DNA from: Opisthocomus hoazin
Lineage: Eukaryota; Chordata; Aves; Opisthocomiformes; Opisthocomidae
NCBI RefSeq assembly: GCF_030867145.1
Contig: NC_134417.1
Location: 11,075,577-11,139,576, forward strand
Reading direction: 5' to 3'
Length of the DNA stretch: 64,000 nt
Position numbers and translations under genes: made by a program
Notes under the pieces: generated by a model
The model's input: only the letters and a program-made list of their open reading frames with translations
What the model was told of the DNA's origin: nothing
Database searches by the model: none
Shown: positions 51,001-64,000 of the stretch, one piece after another
Position numbering within the stretch: the stretch's first letter is position 1
How the letters are laid out: each line of letters starts with the position of its first letter

Positions 51001-54000
51001 CAGCAGTCCTACAAAAACTTCTCCAATTGTACTTAATGGAGCATGCATAGAGCGAGTACAGGAATGGCTATGTAACTTGGGCCACCGTTTCCACCCAGGC
51101 ATGTGCATTTTACATACTCTCCAAGACTCTGGACACTGAAGTACTCCCAGAAAGCCATGCAGAGTGCACGTTTTTCAGGATCTTTTATGGCTAAAAGATC
51201 TGTCCTCAAGGTTCCCTTCTTTGAGCATTCCCCACGAGATCCTTGTATTTCCCCTTTAGTTCTTCCTTTTAAAAGAAGATGCCAAGTAATAAAACTGAAC
51301 AAAGCCCATGTTACTAAGACATTCCGTTCTGGAGACCAAACATCTCAACTACACTTGCTTCCTGGCACAACTTGACAACACCTGAAATTAAGAGCAAAAG
51401 GGAAGGGAGCCAGCTTCAGGGACCACTGAAGATGACTACAAATTGGGTTTGTATTTCAAGAGAAGTGTCAGGCCTACATCACAAGAAGAACAGAAGAAAA
51501 ATAATGACAACTAAGCCATTTCAGTTCTTCTTCCCCCTGAGTGCTGTAAGGCCAGTAACGTTCAAAAAAAGAAAAAATTACAAAACATACAGAAGACACA
51601 AGAGACTCCTAGAAATGGCAGCGCTTACTCTTTCTGCTATCCTCCACACACTGCAAATGAAATGCATTCCCTGAAGAGGACGGGGGAACACAGAAATATC
51701 ACCCCCCATATAAATTTAACTATACCCCATCTGCAAAATCGTCTATTAAGATACACAGTCATTAGTTTTACATCTCCTTCATGTATCACTATGTGAAATG
51801 AGTTCCATGACTTAGCAAAACCCTTAGAGATTTTTCCAGCTCTAAGTTTTAGCGTCTCCAGGCAAAATCTTCTTCGAAGGCTGGAGAGGAAGAAATACAG
51901 TGCCTAAACTGGGATGGAGCTCTTGCACTGCAGCAATGAAAAACAGACCTTGCCTATTTCAGCTTCATAAAAAGCACTAAATATATTATTAAAAAGAAAA
52001 CATAGTTAAACAGCTCATTTTATTGCTAAATGGGCAGCCCTTAGATAAATATGTCTGATTTATCATTTATGTTTATTTGTGTTATCAAATTCTGGATCAC
52101 AGCAACACAGGCTCTGCACAGGCAGAAAGCATACAACGTCACCGCCTCTAAGGGTTATGACACTGTATCACAATTTAACCAAAAATTTCCCACTCAACAA
52201 TGCGACATTATGTTAGCAGACTAATCAAAAGATTTCAAAATAACAAATATGTCTCAGAGTATAATGATGGAAAACAATGGTGCCATACAGTTTTTAATTC
52301 CTTTCCAAAGCCATGGTTCACAGTGCCTCCAAAGTCCTGTTTTCACCGTGGATTTAGCACTTGCCTGTGCCTTTAATACAGACTCTTTCCATTTGGACAA
52401 CTTTCCAATCAGCACAGAAGGATCTGAAAGTGCTCCTTAGCCCCTGTGATCATCCAGCGAATTGGGTATTTATGCAGGCTACCCAGGCTCCAGAGAGGTT
52501 CACCTCACGGGAATTTCTCCAGGCAGTGAGAGGCCTTTTGCAGTGACACAGAGGGAGCTTCCTGCCTTTTCTGGCTAACTGAACCACAGCATCACCTGTG
52601 TGCCTCTCCAAAAAAAAGCTACCTTGCCTCCAACCCATTCTCTTGGCAGGTATTTCAGCTCTCAGGTGATGAGCCTACACAGCAGCCAGAAAGCACAGTC
52701 CTTAACCACCTGGAACAAAAACCGAGACGTGGAGACTTCTATGGTGCTAATTTCAGCCAAGATGAAAGGAAAGAGCAAGCCTTGGTTTGGAGAGCCTGGA
52801 AGGCGGCACTCCGAAGTGGAGGACTGTCTGGAGGAAAGAAGGGGAGGGGGGCAAAGGTCCTCTTTGGGGACAGCTTTACTTATCACTGCTGCAATTTAGA
52901 TCATCTATTACAGCAGTTTGCCCCCAGTACAATTCAGACGGCCACAGGTCAGACCCAATCGCTATTCACACCAGTCGTAGAGAAAACTCCTAGGAACTCC
53001 CTTCATAGCCGCAGTTCATCTCCCTGGTATTACAGAGGTCATGGCTTTTACAAAGGGCAGAAAATTCATTTTCATAGTTTCCTCTGGCCCTGAAGCTGAC
53101 TTTGCAAAGACAAAATCTATAGTGAATTGCCCTGCTGTTGATCTATTCGATGAAGGACAAGCCGGTGGAAATATTAGGGGTTGAAGGAAAAAAAAGAAAC
53201 CACTTATGATAGAAATAAATAAACCTTTCACTGTTTTGCATGACACTTATTGTCTTTGTGCCACAATAAACACCTGCAGTTAAAAATGTAATAATCAATA
53301 ATATTATAAAAAGACCCCAGTCTTGCAATTCTCAGCCAATCAAAACTGCCATCCAGATTTAAAAAACTGCTCAAATTTATATTTGCAGAGGATTTCTGTA
53401 TTTGTATGAATACTGAGAAAAGAAGGGTATAAAGTACAGCAGCAAAACACAATGGTGGGATCAATACTGATTCAGACCAACCACTGAATGTGCAAAGCAT
53501 CACATTCATCTACTCTCCATAGCCTATGTTGCTTTAGGAGAAGTTAGGATAAAAGAAGTACAGCGGCAGTTCCACTCATTCCTATTTTCTGTCTTCCTCT
53601 TCGCAGTCTGGCAGCCGCTGGGACTACATGGGCAAGCTGCAGGGAGCGGAGACTACTACTGGGTGCTTTGCCACCGAAGCTCAGACACCTTTCTTCCCGT
53701 CACTGCTAGGCCTACCTGAGGACAGAGGGTCAGTTCTGGATAAAGCAACACTAACTCCAAAATCGCTCTTCTGCATGACAACAGAATACAGCTTCCTAAA
53801 GCAAAGGACGTTACAGGCTGCCTATGACATTTTCTCTAAGCAAAATACATCCATCCTACGAAGCACAGGCCATTTCATAGCATAATAAGATCAACGAGGT
53901 CTCACCACCTAAAAGTTAACATATTGCTAACTATGACTGCAATATATAGCCGGTAAAAATCTCACAAGTCTGATGATTGTTTGCTATATAAACAATTACT

Positions 54001-55999
54001 CAAACACTTTCCATTAAAAAGGTGTTTCACAGCTCTGTAACAAGTAAATACTTAGTCTTAGCCATTTATTATCACCCTACACTTGCAATTTTCCATATAG
54101 TTATTAAAATTATTGAATAGAATAAGCAGATCTCTAAGAGCTTAACAGTTCTTGATCATCTCAAACTAAGAGTCCGACCATCGCATAATACTTTCTCCAG
54201 CACTTTCCAGTATCAGACAGGAAGGGAAAAATAAAGAAGCAGGGTCCGAACTGACAAAGCTATGTCCAGGACTGGAATAAACTGCCCACAGGGGAAGGTT
54301 TCTCTTCCCCAAACAGCAGGAACCAAATATTTCAAGGCATTTCAAGAAAGCCCGTGGGTTTAGAGCGCTCACTCCCTTTGCTTTGAGATATTGACACATT
54401 TTCAAAAGAGCCCAGACAGCAACACGTGTCGAGCATTTTAAGAAAAGCTGACCACTCTTTCAGTATCTAGAAATACAGACAGAAATTTGGCAAGAGAGAT
54501 CAGTGTGTGTGTTAACAAATGAGGAATTACTCGTCTTTTAAAATTCTGTAGCCTTCCCCATCTAGGCTGAAGCAAGCAAAGTCAAAGCGCTCCTGTTCCT
54601 AGGGAGCCTGATACAATGCTGGCATGAGACACGGTTGTACTTTCTCTCACAGGATTAGTACCCTTGCTAAGTCTCTCCTAACAGTCTGGTTTCCTACCAA
54701 AGCTGTTACTATTTTGGTTGAACACATTTAAATAGAAAATAAAATATATTTTAGGTTTAATTATGCATGAGCTTAAATATGACAGCACAAAAGAGAAAAC
54801 AGCATTTTGGGTGACAAAGAATTTACTTTAGATTTAGTTTATGCTAAAGATGTACATATTTACAACAAAAGCACACACCATATTATTTGTCCCCTATCAT
54901 CTGTTTCTAGCCTTCCACTCTTTTCCTCTGCTGCCTCCTCATCAAAACAAGTTGGTATCTCTTGTTGGGCCCAAATCAAGTAGAAGATTCTTTAATTACA
55001 GTGCAAACCCACAAACATCATTAAAGTTCAAGCCATGTATGGAAAAATTAAATCTGAACAGGCCAACCTAGCTATTCCTGCGAGGAAATTTTATTTACAA
55101 GAAAACATTCTGCTTCTACAAGAAATTCACAAAAGAAGAAAAAAGAAAAAAATAACAAAAAAACCCCACCAGTGTTTCTTACTGCAGGCAAGGGCAGTCA
55201 GTGTTTCTCTGGAGGATTTTGTTTACCTTTTCTTTCCCAAGGAGAAAAAGCTGAAATTGAGTTTAGTCCCCACCTGAAAAACCAAGTACTAAGGCAGGCA
55301 ATATAGATCATAATTTCTGTTCATGTTTTGTCATTAGCAAGGTAAGATTTTTATTTTCATTAAAAAAATGTAGATACAAAACAACTGCATCTTCCTTCTC
55401 ACAAAAGCACCAAAGAGAGATTATCAAAATTTCCACAGTTAAAACAGCCACAGCAAGAACAAAGCAGTCCCTCCGACGGCAGTAAGATCAGACAGTCTGC
55501 ACCAGTGAATCGGAGCACAGCCCTTCTGGGGATGAGCATGCCAACACCCAGAAATGACCTTAACGCGTCATATCGTTATGCCTGTCACAGCCTTCAGCTC
55601 CTGCGATCCCAGATTGTTCAGCAGTGTATGTACACAGCTTCCTATCTGCATGCATAAAGTGGCACTATGCTATTCTAACAGGATACAATATACACATATG
55701 TACTACAAAATAATTCCACTGAATTATTTATAACACCTTGCTTCTCAAAGAAGCATTTAGCAAGCTGTATCATTAAAATGTAAACAGCAGTTGTCTGTGT
55801 GTCCCTGTATACCCCAAATCCAGAGTTCAGAAGAGTAGGTGATGAGCAGTATTAGTGAGTGAAACTGCAAGGGCAATTTATGATAGAGCAGTGCCATTAA
55901 TGGAAACGGCAATCGGGCCCTAGCAGCCACGCTCAGAGTGCTGCCTTTGCAAAGAGAGAAAGTTTTCCAATGTTTGTCTCATTCACAGCACGGTGTCAT
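48081..55999 (-). other. PID1 intron, middle part
   Basis: No exon, RNA gene or recognisable mobile element. Composition varies without clear boundaries. Open frames stay below about 110 codons and are unrecognised. Confidence 0.7.
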
Positions 56000-58900
56000 T
56001 GAGAGCGGTGTCTCCCAGCAGCGCGAGGGAGTACTGCCTTCAGCCACCACGTCTGCTACATTTCCACTCCCTCTGCAGAGCAGGCCCTGGCTACACAAAC
56101 ACCCAAGAATTATTAAATATTCATGAAGCAAGGTAACTTCATTACTTTCTTGCATCTGCCTTCTTTGCAGCCTGCCATTCGCTCTGCTTCCTCCCCTCCC
56201 TCCCAGGAAAGGGCAGTCCTGGTGACTGGCAAGTGCCTCCCCAGCACTGCCTGCACCGGGTAGCATGGATGCTATGAAAACCACAGCAAGTGGGAATTTT
56301 ATATGGGGAAGACTGGAAATGTGTAGAACAGGGAAAGAGCCATGACATAAGCCCAAGAAAGCTCTTGCTGGATATGCAGCTGTTCCTGGGGCAGATGGCA
56401 AACCAAAGCACACTCTCGACAGAGAAGTGTGTGGATGCCTCTGGATGATCCCTAAGGACACTCCTAGGCTCCTTATAGCCACTCGAATAGAGTTAATCTG
56501 ATCATAAACCAATGATCAGAATGAACACTGAAACGTTTACCCAGACATTTTTAATTTAAGACATTGGGAAGAAATTTCAGAAGGTGAACAGAAGAAATTC
56601 CATGGAGTGGTCCACAGAAAATGCATCTCAGAGGTGGGTCATACCGTAGTGGATTCCAGCCAGAAAGGCTAACAGAAACAGAAAATCTGTGAGATCCCAG
56701 CAGCGCTGCCGCCTGTGCTCTTCTGGAGGCTGTCCAAGAGGACGACGGCACGGTACCATGCGCCAAAGCAAAATCTACTCTCCATTATATAATGCACTGG
56801 ACTTTGGAAAAATGCATAACCAGCATGATTAGGTTTAGCAAGCGACATCTTTAGAGAAGGTGAAAATCACTTTGGCTACTACTTACAGATTGGGTTTGGA
56901 TTTGTATTACAAACTGTCTGGAAGATATCAGAAAACCAAACATTTCTCTTTGATGTAGAGCACAAACTGCTCTGGAGGTTACTTTTAAAAGGAAAACAGC
57001 CTTTTCCTTTTATGCTTTAGGCAAAGGAGACATAATGTCCTTCACACATTCCAGCTAACACTTAAAACTCTTATACAACACAATCTCAGGTATAACTAAG
57101 ATCTTGCATTTGAACTAATTAAATCAAGGATGCAAGGGCAAGAACAGGTTTCATCTTGCTTGTGTTCTTCTCCAGTTCCAGCAACTAAGCTGCCACCTTA
57201 AGGCACCTTTTTTTTTTGAAATGAAAATGATGTAAACACACACACACTGTAAAAGAACAGAACAGAAATTTATATCCAAGGGTGTCATGCAAGTGTGGAA
57301 GAGGAGATAAAGCCCCGGTCTTTGCCAGATGGCACAATCATCATCTTAGGCCTGGAAAAATTCTGCAAGTGTCAACAAAAGACTAACACAAATCCTTCCA
57401 CATGGATGGATAAAGCCACACACAGCAGCTTTCATAACACTTCAGGACCTTGACTTAAGTACATGTACAGTCACTCTCCTTGATCATAAGGTAATCAGTT
57501 AGGGAATGCAAACTCTTGTAATCCAAGTTTCTTCTACTTCATACACACTTCTCAGCAGATGATTCTCAGATGAACAAAGCCCTAATCACCCCTGAAGGAC
57601 ATTATCACATACATAGCAGTGCCAGAAAACCAAACACCTCCTCTTCCGAAGACCCGCGGAATTCCTGGTTAAAAGGAGCTCTTCCTCCTCTCTTTTCCAA
57701 CAGATGATCAGCTTGCAGTTACTAAAAAAACTGTATTTATTTTTATTTTTTTAATTAAAAAGATAGACTGCTGTCCCAACTCTTTGATAGCAAAGCAACA
57801 GACAGCAGGAGCTCACCAAGGTCACGGAGCAAAAAAGACCTCGGGCTTTCCAGTGCTCGGTGTCAGCCCTTGTGAATGTATCGTGCATTCCGGCAGCAGA
57901 GCACAGAAGTGCTCTTCCCCGCTCTGCTCAGAGGGCCTTCATGTAGAAGAGCAACAGCTGAAAGGAAAATGTAATTTTTGACACCCTTGAACAACCAAAG
58001 GCATAAAAGCTGGCCAGGATACCAAGGCCAGGGAAAAAAACGAGGGCAGAGCTGGGGGCCCTGGTAATACACGTGACGTAACTCCTGCTAGCAAATGCCA
58101 CAGAGGGGAAAACAAACAGTCCTCGCCTCAGCAACAGCAGTAGTAATACTTTTCCAAAAACTTTATGATTCCTATGATATGGTCTCGTTTGATCTATCAC
58201 CACCAAGATAAGCTAGCCAGTAAAGCAACTGGAATCAACTGCAAAGCCCTGGCTCTGGCTGATGGCTTAAATACCAACTTGTCATACGGACATCTATCTG
58301 AAGTATTTCATACTGCCCTGAAGTTATTTCTAGCCATTGCTTAAGAGGAAGGTTGTTTGGGCTTTGACCCACTCTCCACTCGGTCACCAGCACTTGCAAA
58401 GCTGAGGAAACAAATACAATTTTCACCTCTGGTACACAGCACAGAAGCGTGGCGGCCAGCACAGTCTCTTGTGCACTGATGTCCATCATCTGAAGTAATC
58501 CCCATTTTTTAATGATGAAGCCTTTCTGATGTCTGATCCTTCACCTCCTTCCTCAGCTGTACATAACATCCACGGCCACTCACATTAAAGGACTTGGACT
58601 GAAATGCAAATCCTGGAAAGCTCAGAGACCTGACAAAAATCTAAAAAAGCCTTCATAAACTGTGTTTTCAGTGTGGCAATCTGTGTTCAGTACATACAAC
58701 TAGATGTCCGATAGATCAGGTTTATGCATAGCACAGTAGTACATCAATGTCACATAGGGAAACATGGGACTGCTACAGCGTCTCCCATAACAGATGAGAG
58801 CAAAGCCATGGTGCCATATGGTGAATGAGAACCAGGAGCCCAGATAAACACAGTGCTTGCCCCTAATGTAGCTGAGGTACCATTGTAACAGCTGTGTTGC

Positions 58901-61900
58901 ACCAAAAACAAAACAGAAAGGGATCAAAATCTGTTCTGCTGGCTTATGAAGTCTTCTGACGTGATCAAGCCTATTAGGAAAGAAAGCTGATGGTCTTACG
59001 GAGTTGACAGACTTGCTTAGATGAGTTAGATTAATGAGTTAAATGCAGAGTAGTTATTGTGCAAGGCATGCGTGATCTCTCTAGGCTGACAGAGAAGGGG
59101 AAGGAAGGGAAGCAGACACTGTATACTAAAACAGAGCAACCGATGACATCTGGAAATCCCAAGAGGTCAGATGAAGTGCTTACCATCACCGTAGCACTGG
59201 TACAGCTGCAGCATGACTTTGACCTCCCTCCCAGCTCCCAGTCACACCCCACAAAACATTTTGAACTACCGTGGGCTGGCTGTTGGGGAGGATGGTGCGG
59301 GTGGGTAGCACTACCCCAGGCAGAGATAGCAGCATGGAACCCAACCCTGACCACCCCCACTCTCCCTAGCACCCCACGCTCCTGCCATCTTCACCCAGAC
59401 TAGACCGGAGTAAGAGTAGCCCTGTACCCAGACTGTCTCCTGGGTGGTGAGCAGGGTGCTCACTCAGATAGTGAGAGATGGAGTGCACACGTTGTTGTCC
59501 AGTCTCCCAGCACCAGCTGGCAGAGCTCCTCACTCACCAGGACATGGGCTGGAGCAGCACCTACTCCTTCAGAGGTGCTTCTGAGGTCTGAGCACTTCTA
59601 CCAGATCAGGGGCAGGTAATCAGACCTTTTGTTTGTTCGTTTGTTTGTTAAAAAAAAAAAAAAAAATCCAGAGTGATCAAAGCATGTAACAGCTCCACAT
59701 TTTATAACCGACATATGCTAAATGCTAGAACATAAATATATGCTAAAATGTAAACATATGTTTCTGCTGTGTAACTATCAGATACTACCAAGGGAAACTC
59801 ATTATGAAGTAGTGAAGGAGTCCACTAGGTTACACGGGTGGAGAACTAAAGGTTCCCAAACATTCGGTTTAACTTCATCAATGCCTCTTCCAATCCCCAA
59901 ATCATCACTGGAAATCAGGTTCAAGGACAGAAGCTCAAGAAAATCAGTCACACATTTTCCCATGACAGTCCATTGTTACTTAGAAGGAAAATATAAAGCG
60001 TTTTCTTCATTTGTTAAGATAAACACGAAGAATGGGTTCCCATCTTAAGCCTTTAAAGGATAAACTATCTCTGCTGCACTGCTGTTAAACCTGTTTTATA
60101 GTTCTACTACGTTGAAAAAGGAACACCACACTTCCAAAATGATTGCAGTTATCACTCATTACGGACGCAGCTCATAATGCAGTACAAATCCCTTAGAAAA
60201 ATATAACTTCAGCAGATAATGTCTAATTTTATCTCAGTTAAGCAATAGCCTAGAAAGTAATGGCCTTCTTTGCAACTGGAATACAAACCAGAAAGCATAC
60301 AGAGATTTTGTTCTTGAAGTGTTTGCATACTATTCCCCAGAGTATCTAACGGCACAAGAAGCCAGCCCCCACGGGTACCCACATACAGTACACAGTCACT
60401 CCTGAGATGAACTTATACAACTTGAAAAGAATCAAAGATTCATGCAAACAGCAAGTCAACAGAAAATCGAGTTGGCATTTGCAGTCAAAAAAAAACCTGT
60501 AAGTAAGAATTCTGAAACTCTGAAATTTCCGTCCTGGTCTGATACGGCCTCCCATCAGGGGAAGCTGACATTTAAAAGACTGTTTAGAGAAAGCTGGATG
60601 ACGTCTGTGCCCAGTGCAAAGCTGCAGCCACACAGATGTCCGTGGAGTTGCAATCGTTTATCCCACCAGGCACGATGCGAAACAAGGCAGCGACCTGCAG
60701 CAGATGGGGCCAACTTCTCCCTCTTTTTCAAAAACAGTCGTTAAACTTAACAATGCTTTGCGACAGATACGCTCCAGAGGGAATCGTAATTCTTCCTTAG
60801 CTGCAGAGATATCCCATCTTCATCAGAAACCAGAGCTCTGTGCAGCGCATTTACTCAGAAACGTTGCTAAAGTTCCTCTTCTAACAGCTGCCTTCATAGT
60901 TACTTACCTAAAATAGTAGGCTGGAGTTACCCATTGATCTCACAAAAGAGAATTAGATTGATGTTACATAGTTTGAATAGTAATTATAATACGAGCTAGA
61001 AACTGTTCATGGTAATAAAAATTGTTCTAAACAATTCTAGATCCGTAGAGTATGATGGATGATTTGTTATGACACTGAATAATGTTTTAAAAATTGCATT
61101 GCCTAAATTCCAGCACACAGGACCATATTCAAATTTAGGGTAACTCAAGTTTGATTCACACCAGAGGTTTGCTTTACCCATAACGTCTTAATTTATAGAT
61201 ATGGATACAGCCAGTTGTCCACAAATGGTTTTGTCAACAAGGTCAATTAAATGTGATTTTTTTTATTCAAATTGTGCTTGATTAAAAACCAAATCTTGGG
61301 CAAGCTACTGGGAGGTTTTGGTCCTGTAAGCACCACACAATCTCAAAGCATCAAAATGAATCTTGGAAGCAACACTAAAGTTGGATGAAGAAAATAGCAC
61401 TGCCTGAGCAGGAATAGGTTACATCCAGCAGTGGATGCGGCAGCTTGAACGTCTGCCTCCAACACCAACACTCTTCGCAACAGCACCTTCTGGGAAACAA
61501 ACAGTCTAGCAACCCAACCAAACACCATTTTCAATGGCTATTTTTAAACTTGAATCCACCTTTGGCAATCAGCTATTTTTTACAATTCCTCCTACTATTT
61601 TTCCGGAGTAAAAATGATGGAAAGATGTTGGTTTATTTTTGTTGCTGCTTGACAGCTAATCATATTTGATGTTTATATTATACTGGGATAATGAAATGTC
61701 AAGTGGGATATTATAAAAACATTTCTGAAGATAGTAATTTAACCTTCAGCAACTCAATTTGATTCAATGATGTCTACACACCTGCAGACAATTGTATTTT
61801 AGATGCCTGCAATCGGATGGCAGGAACAGACCCTTCCCCCGTTAGATCGCTGGGTCTGGAGTGCCCCTCGGTGGCTGCAGTAGACACCTGTCTAACACCA

Positions 61901-62889
61901 GTCAAGCGGACATACAACCAGCAAAGCAGTGTCGTAGAGCCTACAGTTTGGGATATACTAGATTTGGAAACAATCATTCTGCAGTTGCTTATACGACAGC
62001 CTAACACAACAAGAAACATTTTTCTTCCTCATATAAACTCTGGTCATAGGACTCTGGTGACAGTCAACACAGCCTTGGTGAACTGGAGAACCTCAGACTC
62101 CAAAAGCTGAATCGCTCACCTCTCACGCAAAAAAAGCAGCTCCAGAGCCAGGCTGTAACAAGCATGTCCTCTGTGCCCCGAGCACAGAGAGGGACCTGCA
62201 GCCCATCCTCACCAGTGGGTAACTTTGGCTCTTGTAGCACTGGGGAGCTTGTAATTATTTATTTATTTTAACCTCAACAATCAGTTTCTTCACATAAGAT
62301 GATACGGCTATTTTAAACAGAAAAGGAATCAGAAACTAAGATGGGGCATACAAACAGTGGCTTGTAAAGCTGGGAGCATCTCGTTAAAACACCACTTGTA
62401 CACTGCCATCACAGGAGAATAAATTACTATTTATTTCCTTGCAGCACCTCATAACTCCAAGCCAGAGCTGAGCTTGCATCACTCTGATCTGGCCAGACTC
62501 GAGGGCAAAGCACTCCCTGTACCATCAGAAAACCTCCGCTTCCTCTTACTCAGCTCCTCCCAGACACTGAGACGTAACAGGGATTTCTGTGTTCCTACCT
62601 GCTGCTTTACAGAAGCAGCAGCCACCAGCAGCCGCACTCACATTCGGCACAGCCACCACACAGCAGGCAGGTGGTAAAGGAAAAGATGAAGAAAATTAGT
62701 TTATGCATCACCCACATCTTTGGTCCTCCAGAGAATAAGAAAAATTTTAGAGTAATGTTACAGAAATTTGAGAACTTCCTTACAATCAGCTGTAATGTTC
62801 CTTTTCCTCTTGGATAGTACAATATATGGGAATGGAGAGCAGAAGTGAATATCTTGGATGAAGAATCAACTATAGAAATGAGATTTTGT
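56000..62889 (-). other. PID1 intron, distal part
   Basis: No exon was recognised. A six-unit AC repeat lies at 57236-57247. The 177-codon minus frame at 55979-56512 has no known domain and no splice-bounded match to PID1. Simple A and TTTG tracts at 59627-59666 are listed separately. Confidence 0.7.
59627..59666. repeat. (TTTG)n tract joined to A17
   Basis: A TTTG/TTCG tetramer run (59627-59649) runs directly into 17 A bases (59650-59666). The abrupt T-rich to A-rich junction gives a potential fold-back. No element body is recognised on either side. Confidence 0.8.
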
Positions 62890-63110
62890 TATACTAAACA
62901 ATGTCAATCATCCATTATTATTCATATTTTTACTATGAGCTTTCCATATTGCTGGCCAGCCTCCCAGAACATTTTTACCTCTTGTTTTCTCTCAAGGGCA
63001 AATGGCTCACGGTAACATTTAACAAATTTAATCAGAGTGCACTTATATGATAAATATTACTATCTGAATAAATCCCAATCAGATAAAATTAGCTGAATAT
63101 TCAGTCTTCT
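62890..63110. promoter_or_regulatory. Possible conserved intronic enhancer
   Basis: AACAATG (62897-62903, SOX-type) is immediately followed by TCAATCA (62904-62910, PBX/homeodomain-type) and then repeated ATTA words. The block continues AT-rich and non-repetitive to about 63,110. Close SOX and homeodomain sites are common in developmental enhancers, but conservation is not testable here. Confidence 0.3.
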
Positions 63111-63545
63111 TCAATACCCACTAACATCAGTTTATAGCGATGAAAAAATACTATCTTATTATAACTTGGTATCAGACCACAAACAACTGTCAAACACAAC
63201 ACAAGGCAGGAAAAGACAATGAATTCTTAATTCCCACAAGATATTAACTCACCCTGCATCAGTCCACACCACTGGGAGGCTCCTGCCCTGACATGCCTAA
63301 TACACGGGCATCAGTCTACAGGACCAAGAAAGTGCCTGCGAAGGCAGAAGTTGCTGCGTGGGAGACTTGTGCGCATGTGGGGAAATCAAAAACCTCAGAG
63401 GCTCGGGACCTGCTGGAAGGCGTGTTTACACTGCTCGCTTCAGCCGAGCCCAGGATGCTAGAAACATTTGCAGTGATACAAAGTAAGGTCACTGCAACTG
63501 TGCCCGCAGTGTGGCAGCACAAATGTCTGTCTTAAAAAAAGAGGG

Positions 63546-63566
63546 AAAAAAAAAAAAAAAAAAAAA
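63546..63566. repeat. A21 homopolymer
   Basis: Twenty-one A bases, preceded by a further A-rich stretch from 63534. It could be a retroposon tail on the plus strand, but no AATAAA or element body is seen just upstream. Confidence 0.85.
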
Positions 63567-64000
63567 GAAACAAGGTAAAGTCATTGGAGAAAACCCACAC
63601 GATTTTTGTAAGAAATCTGGAAGCCCACTGTTCCCTATGATTTCATCGCATGAGGGGCCACAAGAAGCAGCTCTGGAATGCAGAAGGCTCTTTCTAGACC
63701 CATTTTCTTAAACCCAGCAGGTTAGCAACAAACAGTGTGCTGAAACCACATCCCCTTTCCGGAGAGGAAGCTAATGGAGCCCTGAAAGATGCCAACATGT
63801 CCACCGAATCAGCTGCAGAGCCATCATCTGGTTTTGCCCTCAAGATATCAAAAGCAGTATATTCCAAATACGTTTTCATCCCTGTGTCCTAATTAAAAAT
63901 GTGGTTCGACCAGTGAACTTCTGCAGGGAGCTGCATCCTGTGTTATTTGGTGTTTGAAAATGAAGAAAAAGGGACACGATTTGCTGAGAGTAGGTGAGCC
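63567..64000 (-). other. PID1 intron at the window edge
   Basis: No feature recognised. The intron must continue beyond the right edge because no upstream PID1 exon was found. Confidence 0.6.

Overview
This window is vertebrate nuclear DNA and almost certainly from a bird. It carries a 3'-end fragment of a CR1 LINE with the avian-type octamer end, very few interspersed repeats, and one recognisable protein-coding exon that matches a conserved vertebrate gene. There is no operon-like coding density. Of roughly 190 ATG-started open frames of 60 codons or more, one contains an exon I recognise and one lies in the CR1 remnant; I recognise none of the others.

Layout. Positions 1 to about 39,230 are gene-poor, lying 3' of the one gene found. 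This stretch holds a probable MIR-type SINE fossil (3135-3265), a 20-base T run ending in a splice-acceptor-like site (11626-11653), a short hairpin (11724-11759), the minus-oriented CR1 fragment (17455-18350), a CpG island with no visible gene (23396-24480), a 39-base duplicated GC-rich unit (33248-33325), a CpG cluster ending in a donor-like site (35835-35999), and a block of odd composition ending in AATAAA plus an A run (37985-38582). AT-rich homeodomain-site-like stretches near 4515, 5715 and 29885 look like possible conserved regulatory DNA, but this cannot be tested here.

Positions 40727-41203 on the minus strand are the terminal coding exon of PID1 (phosphotyrosine interaction domain containing 1). 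It encodes 158 residues covering essentially the whole PTB domain, with a clean splice acceptor. The 3' UTR runs toward lower coordinates, with candidate poly(A) signals near 39,600 and 39,250.

Positions 41204 to the right edge are the upstream PID1 intron. No further PID1 exon was found there. The intron holds small simple repeats, a possible second MIR fossil (44066-44160), and a pair of CpG clusters (47590-48080) that could be an internal promoter.

I found no rRNA, tRNA, CRISPR array, intact transposon or other gene. No novel multi-gene system is visible. The most interesting leads are the gene-less CpG island, the intronic CpG pair and the 37985-38582 block.
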